Assembly (NCBI GenBank): GCA_024683935.1
Contig: JAIKXV010000036.1
Span: 1 to 9,048, forward strand
DNA: 9,048 nucleotides
Direction of reading: 5' to 3'
DNA from: Lachnospiraceae bacterium
GTDB taxonomy: Bacteria > Bacillota_A > Clostridia > Lachnospirales > Lachnospiraceae
Every line of letters begins with the position of its first letter. The first letter of the stretch is position 1. The notes beneath the pieces are model-generated. The model ran no database searches. It saw only the letters and a list, made by a program, of their open reading frames with translations, and was not told where the DNA came from. This document shows positions 5,190 to 9,048 of the stretch, one piece after another. Both the position numbers and the translations under genes were made by a program.

Positions 5190-7628
5190 ATGTATTATTC
5201 TGCCATTGGCCTTCTCGCATTTTTGATCCTAATCATAGAAAATCAGGATATACTCCTGAACCGGAACAAGGCTTTCAGTATGCCTGCATGGAGAGTATAC
5301 AGACAGTTTCTTTTTTCGGTGCTTTTCTTTTATGTCACGGATGCCTTATGGGGTATGCTGGAAAGCATGAAGCTTCCAGGGCTTCTTTTTGCCGACACGT
5401 CTGTTTACTTTATCACCATGGCCTGCGGAGTACTGTTATGGACACAGTATGTAGTCACATATCTGGAAGAGGACAGCGGGTTCGGAAGGTTCTTCCTGTA
5501 TTCAGGCAGGGTCATTGCGGGCTCCGTGACGATCCTTACCCTTATCAATGTTTTTTATCCGGTTCTTTTTACAGTGGACAGCAGCTGTGTATATGAAGCC
5601 CTCGGTGTAAGATATGCCGTCCTGGCGACACAGATATTGCTGCTTCTCCTGCTCTCCTTCTATTCCTTTTCGTCGATCTTACGGAAGCGGAAAACGGAAA
5701 CCGACATGGAAAAATACCGTACAGTGGGACAGTTTGGCCTCATAATGTCCATTTTCTTCTTCATTCAGATCTGGTTTCCCTATCTTCCCCTCTATGCCAT
5801 AGCGTTCCTCCTCGGCACCTGTCTTATCCGCGCCTTTGTTATCGCGGATGAGAAGGAAAAATACAGGGGAGAGCTTAAGGAAGCCGCCAGGATAAAAGAT
5901 CTGAAGCAGTCAATCTCCTCCCTGCTGGATAACATGCCTGCCCTGAGTTTCTCCAAGGATGCCGAAACCGGGATATACCTAGCCTGCAACCAGGCCTTTG
6001 CGGAGTACGCACATAAGAAGGATCCGGACGGAGTTATAGGGCTTACGGATGCGGAGATCTTCGACAGCGTGACAGCCAGTCATTTCATAGAGGATGACCG
6101 CATGGCCAAGTCCATGGACGAACCCTATATCTTTTTTGAGGACGTACCGGACGCTGCGGGAAACCAGAGGCAGTTCCAGACCACGAAGCTTAAATTCATA
6201 GACGCATCGGGGAAGCTGTGTATTCTGGGAATGTGCCAGGATGTGACTGACACTGTCAGGATCCAAAGGGAAAACGCCACCACAAAGGAGGCTTATGAAA
6301 AAGCCCGGAGTACCGGTATCATCTATACACATATCGCCCAGGCCCTGGCCATAGGCTATGAGAATCTCTACTATGTAAATACAGAAAACGAAGAATATAT
6401 CATATACCATACGGATAAAGACACGGGAATACTTTCGGAAACCGGTCGGGGAACAGATTTCTTTGGATCCGCAAGACAGGAGGTCATGAATTCAGTATAT
6501 CCGGAGGACAGGAACATCGTTCTGGCTACTCTGGACAGAGAAAAACTGATCGACACCCTTGACCGGAACAAGACCCTTATCACTACCTACCGCATCCTTG
6601 TTGACGGCAGCCCCACTTACGTCACCATGAAGATCTCCCGGATGCAGGATGATGAAAAGTTCATCATCATCGGCGTAACAAACGTGGATGAGGAGATGCG
6701 GCAGCAGAAAACAGCTGAGAGGATCCGGGAAGAACATATTGCATACTCAAGGCTTAATGCTCTTGCGGGGGACTTTCTCTGTGTCCATATCGTGGATCCC
6801 GAAACCGGGCACTATCGCCTGTTCAGCTCTTCGGAAGGTTTCAGCAGCTTCGATATACCGAAGGAAGGGGATGATTTTTTCAACACTGCCCGGGAACGTT
6901 TCTACAGTGTAGTATATGATCCGGATCTTATGAGAGTTCTATGCATGTTCACGAAGGAAGAGATCCTGTCGATCATCGATAAGGACGGCATATTCTCATT
7001 AACCTTCCGCATGCTCATAGACGGTGAGCCCAAATATGTTCAGTTCAAGGGAGCGATCGTGGAAGATGCGACCGGCGGACAGCTTATCATGGGCATAAAT
7101 GATATCGATGCCTCAATGAAACAGGAAGAGGACTATGCAAAACAGCTGGCCAGGGCGCAGAAGGAGGCCCATATAGACTCCCTTACCGGCGTCAGGAACA
7201 GGCATTCTTATCTGGACGAGGAGGAAGCACTGGACCGGCGGATCTCCGAGGATAACAGCCTGCGCTTTGCCATAGTTATTATGGACGTAAACGACCTTAA
7301 GAAGGTTAATGACACAAAGGGACACAAAGCAGGTGACCTGTACTTAAAAGGTGCCTGCAAGGTCATCTGTGATATTTTCAAGAGAAGTCCCGTATTCCGT
7401 ATAGGGGGCGATGAGTTTGCCGTCATCGTTCAGGGAGAGGATTTCAGCAACATCGAAACGCTTATGGGAAAAGTGGACGATCACAATGCAGAGGCTCTGA
7501 GATCAGAAGGAATAGTCATTGCCTGCGGTATGGCCGAATATGATGGTGATGAGACCGTGGCTTCCGTATTTGAACGGGCTGACCAGAAAATGTATGAAAA
7601 CAAGGAGAAACTGAAGTCCGGACAGTAA
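5190..7628 (+). CDS. Membrane-bound diguanylate cyclase: 7-TM, PAS and two PAS-like repeats, GGDEF
   Basis: The 812-residue protein should make c-di-GMP from two GTP. Residues 4-218 hold about seven membrane segments. Residues 242-355 resemble a PAS domain (LLDNMPALSFSKDAETG, ending ILGMCQDVTD). Residues about 385-500 and 520-640 are two related sensor repeats, each with a DFF..AR motif, a (V/I)DG.P.YV strand and an II.G(I/V).(N/D)(V/I)D strand. Residues 655-808 are the GGDEF domain: DSLTGVRNR, D699, N707, GHKAGD with D716, and the intact signature GGDEF at 739-743. The RxxD inhibitory site is missing: FKRS occupies that position. The start follows AGGAGAGAGG about 6 bases upstream. It sits 105 nt after capA and is convergent with the dehydrogenase gene. 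Confidence 0.93.
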   Translation: MYYSAIGLLAFLILIIENQDILLNRNKAFSMPAWRVYRQFLFSVLFFYVTDALWGMLESMKLPGLLFADTSVYFITMACGVLLWTQYVVTYLEEDSGFGRFFLYSGRVIAGSVTILTLINVFYPVLFTVDSSCVYEALGVRYAVLATQILLLLLLSFYSFSSILRKRKTETDMEKYRTVGQFGLIMSIFFFIQIWFPYLPLYAIAFLLGTCLIRAFVIADEKEKYRGELKEAARIKDLKQSISSLLDNMPALSFSKDAETGIYLACNQAFAEYAHKKDPDGVIGLTDAEIFDSVTASHFIEDDRMAKSMDEPYIFFEDVPDAAGNQRQFQTTKLKFIDASGKLCILGMCQDVTDTVRIQRENATTKEAYEKARSTGIIYTHIAQALAIGYENLYYVNTENEEYIIYHTDKDTGILSETGRGTDFFGSARQEVMNSVYPEDRNIVLATLDREKLIDTLDRNKTLITTYRILVDGSPTYVTMKISRMQDDEKFIIIGVTNVDEEMRQQKTAERIREEHIAYSRLNALAGDFLCVHIVDPETGHYRLFSSSEGFSSFDIPKEGDDFFNTARERFYSVVYDPDLMRVLCMFTKEEILSIIDKDGIFSLTFRMLIDGEPKYVQFKGAIVEDATGGQLIMGINDIDASMKQEEDYAKQLARAQKEAHIDSLTGVRNRHSYLDEEEALDRRISEDNSLRFAIVIMDVNDLKKVNDTKGHKAGDLYLKGACKVICDIFKRSPVFRIGGDEFAVIVQGEDFSNIETLMGKVDDHNAEALRSEGIVIACGMAEYDGDETVASVFERADQKMYENKEKLKSGQ

Positions 7629-7667
7629 CCGGGGTAATGAAATGAGGGGTCGTGTTGCTCGTTGGGG

Positions 7668-7700
7668 TTGAGTCCGGACTTGTGGTCCGGACTCAATTTT
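7668..7700 (+). terminator. Terminator of the GGDEF gene
   Basis: A perfect 12-bp stem, TTGAGTCCGGAC (7668-7679) with its complement (7685-7696), has a 5-base loop and is followed by TTTT (7697-7700). It starts 39 bases after the stop codon. The U-tract is short and is itself part of the next small hairpin. Confidence 0.75.
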
Positions 7701-7711
7701 GCTTCGCAAAA
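7697..7711. repeat. Central mini-hairpin shared by two opposing terminators
   Basis: TTTTGC-ttc-GCAAAA is a perfect 6-bp hairpin lying directly between the stems of the plus-strand and minus-strand terminators. Its outer bases supply the U-tract of each: TTTT for the plus strand, and AAAA, read as UUUU, for the minus strand. Confidence 0.8.
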
Positions 7712-7736
7712 CACTCCCCCTCGTTGAGGGGGAGTG
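7708..7736 (-). terminator. Terminator of the dehydrogenase gene
   Basis: On the minus strand CACTCCCCCTC (7736-7726) pairs with GAGGGGGAGTG (7722-7712) through a 3-base loop. This is a perfect 11-bp, GC-rich stem followed by UUUU (7711-7708). It lies 43 bases beyond the dehydrogenase stop codon and faces the GGDEF terminator. Confidence 0.75.
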
Positions 7737-7748
7737 CCATATCGTTAC

Positions 7749-7773
7749 GTGATTTTTCTGAAAGAAAAATCAC
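7749..7773. repeat. AT-rich perfect hairpin after the dehydrogenase stop codon
   Basis: GTGATTTTTCT (7749-7759) and AGAAAAATCAC (7763-7773) form an 11-bp stem with a GAA loop, beginning five bases after the minus-strand stop codon. No U-tract follows on the minus strand, so it is not a standard terminator. It may protect the mRNA 3' end. Confidence 0.7.
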
Positions 7774-7778
7774 TCCAC

Positions 7779-8924
7779 TCACATGAGTTTTCTGAACATC
7801 TCTTCGAAGTCGGAGAGTTCTGCGTGTCTCGGGTTGCCGGGGGCGCAGGCATCGGCTGCAGCTGACTCGCAAAGGAAAGGCAGATCCTCTTCCTTAAGCT
7901 TTTCAAGCTTTGTAGGGATACCTACATCTACGGAGAGCTGGCGTACCGCATCGATAGCGGCTTTCCTGTATGCCTTCTCATCCATTCCGGTGGTATCTAC
8001 CCCAAAGGCCTCGGCGATATTCTTAAACTTCGTTCCGGTATACTCCTGATTGAATTCCATAACTATGGGAAGCATCATAGCGCAGGCTACGCCGTGAGGT
8101 GTGTCATAAACAGCACCCAGGGTATGTGCCATGGAATGTGCGATTCCGAGTCCTACATTGGAATATGCCATAGCAGTTACATACTGGGCAAGTGCCATTC
8201 CCTCACGTCCGTCAGGATCATTCTCAACAGCCTTGCGAAGGTTCTTTGCTATGAGCTGTATTGACTCCAGGTTCAGAACATCTGCCAGCTCCCAGGCTGC
8301 GCCTGTGGTATAGCCTTCGATGGCGTGGGTGAGCGCATCCATACCTGTTGAAGCTGTAAGTCCCTTGGGCATGGAGGACATCATATCGGGATCCACTACT
8401 GCGATGTCGGGGATGTCGTTAGGGTCTACGCACACGAACTTCCTCTTCTTCTCAACATCGGTGATAACGTAGTTTATGGTAGACTCGGCGCCTGTTCCGC
8501 CTGTGGTGGGAACGGCAATGGTGAATACCGTGCGCTTCTTTGTGGGAGCAACTCCCTCAAGTGAACGTACATCCGCAAATTCAGGGTTATTTACAATGAT
8601 ACCGATACCCTTACCGGTATCCATGGAAGATCCTCCGCCGATGGTTATCATGCAGTCCGCTCCGGAATTCTTGAATGCCTCAACACCGTGCTGAACATTC
8701 TCAATGGTGGGATTGGGCTTGATATCGGAATAGAGCTCGAATCCTATACCTTCTTTTTCAAGAAGATCCGTTACCTTCTTTGTAACGCCGAACTTAACAA
8801 GATCGGGATCGGAAGCCACAAAAGCCTTCTTGAACCCTCTGGCCTTGATAAGTCCGGGAATCTCCTGGATAGCCCCGTGTCCATGATACGAAATCCCATT
8901 AAGCACAAAACGATTAACTGCCAT
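7779..8924 (-). CDS. fucO: Iron-dependent alcohol dehydrogenase, FucO-like lactaldehyde/1,2-propanediol oxidoreductase
   Basis: The 381-residue protein matches group III iron-dependent alcohol dehydrogenases over its full length. It is strikingly like E. coli FucO, including NNPEFADVRSLEG (112-124) and INYVITD (150-156) followed by RRKFVCVDP-type sequence (KRKFVCVDPNDIP). The iron ligands D196, H200, H263 and H277 fall at the same numbers as in E. coli. GGGSSMDTGK (96-105) binds the dinucleotide, and D39 fits NAD rather than NADP. FucO reduces L-lactaldehyde to 1,2-propanediol during anaerobic fucose or rhamnose use. No fucose or rhamnose gene is nearby, so another short aldehyde could be the true substrate. 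The start follows AGGAGG seven bases upstream. It has its own promoter and is convergent with the GGDEF gene. The family call is near certain, the substrate less so. Confidence 0.9.
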   Translation of the reverse strand: MAVNRFVLNGISYHGHGAIQEIPGLIKARGFKKAFVASDPDLVKFGVTKKVTDLLEKEGIGFELYSDIKPNPTIENVQHGVEAFKNSGADCMITIGGGSSMDTGKGIGIIVNNPEFADVRSLEGVAPTKKRTVFTIAVPTTGGTGAESTINYVITDVEKKRKFVCVDPNDIPDIAVVDPDMMSSMPKGLTASTGMDALTHAIEGYTTGAAWELADVLNLESIQLIAKNLRKAVENDPDGREGMALAQYVTAMAYSNVGLGIAHSMAHTLGAVYDTPHGVACAMMLPIVMEFNQEYTGTKFKNIAEAFGVDTTGMDEKAYRKAAIDAVRQLSVDVGIPTKLEKLKEEDLPFLCESAAADACAPGNPRHAELSDFEEMFRKLM

Positions 8925-8953
8925 TACTATACCTCCTCAAAATAATTATATAT

Positions 8954-8979
8954 GGTCTCAGGATAATTAACCCAAGACC
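8954..8979 (-). promoter_or_regulatory. Stem-loop in the dehydrogenase leader
   Basis: On the minus strand GGTCTTGGG (8979-8971) pairs with CCTGAGACC (8962-8954), nine pairs including two G-U wobbles, around an 8-base AT-rich loop. It lies within the roughly 64 nt leader, about 20 bases before the ribosome binding site. It may act as an operator, a stabiliser or nothing specific. Confidence 0.5.
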
Positions 8980-8994
8980 CAAGTCAACGAGATG

Positions 8995-9023
8995 ATTTTA
9001 CTATAAAGTAGCTTATCTTTCAA
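8995..9023 (-). promoter_or_regulatory. Promoter of the dehydrogenase gene
   Basis: The minus strand has -35 TTGAAA (9023-9018), a 17-base spacer and -10 TAAAAT (9000-8995), each one base from consensus. Transcription would start near 8988. A second, weaker pair, TTGACT (8987-8982) with TATCCT (8965-8960), could give a shorter transcript. Confidence 0.75.
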
Positions 9024-9048
9024 GGAAATTTAGTTAAAATAACGGTAT

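Noticed and set aside
1..9048. CRISPR array, mobile element, phage or toxin-antitoxin system
   Set aside because: No regularly spaced repeats, transposase or integrase motifs, terminal inverted repeats flanking a cargo, or small paired genes were found.

Overview
The window looks like chromosomal DNA of a Lachnospiraceae-type Clostridia (gut or rumen Firmicute) of roughly balanced GC. The evidence is an RpoB N-terminus of clostridial type, an L10 attenuator leader of Firmicute type, strong AGGAGG ribosome binding sites on the housekeeping genes, and large multi-domain c-di-GMP proteins with 7-TM N-termini. The family-level assignment is from memory of such sequences and was not searched.

Region 1 (1-1660, minus strand) is the ribosomal stalk/RNA polymerase operon. 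Reading leftward it has a promoter at 1634-1660, an L10 leader with its attenuator terminator (1495-1625), about 170 nt of further hairpins, rplJ (L10, with an Ala/Pro/Glu repeat tail), rplL (L7/L12), an intergenic terminator that overlaps an alternative hairpin, and the first 32 codons of rpoB, which runs off the left edge. rplK-rplA, the usual upstream neighbours, are absent. An EAL gene sits there instead, and its stop codon lies inside the -35 box of the rplJ promoter.

Region 2 (1657-7628) is a c-di-GMP cluster. A membrane-bound EAL phosphodiesterase (minus strand) is divergent from a CapA-family lipoprotein and a membrane-bound PAS/GGDEF diguanylate cyclase (both plus strand). The phosphodiesterase keeps the catalytic motifs but carries a degenerate GGDEF-like domain. 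The cyclase has an intact GGDEF motif and no recognisable RxxD inhibitory site. Making and breaking c-di-GMP are therefore encoded on either side of a predicted surface lipoprotein. A functional link between the three is inference.

Region 3 (7629-9048) begins with a row of four perfect hairpins between two convergent genes. The central one supplies the U-tract for a terminator in each direction. Then comes a minus-strand iron-dependent alcohol dehydrogenase very close to E. coli FucO (lactaldehyde/1,2-propanediol oxidoreductase), with a clear sigma-A-type promoter and a stem-loop in its leader.

No transposase, integrase, tRNA, rRNA or CRISPR array was seen. The most interesting parts are the rplJ leader and its overlap with the EAL gene, the rplL-rpoB alternative hairpins, the convergent hairpin array and the EAL/CapA/GGDEF grouping.
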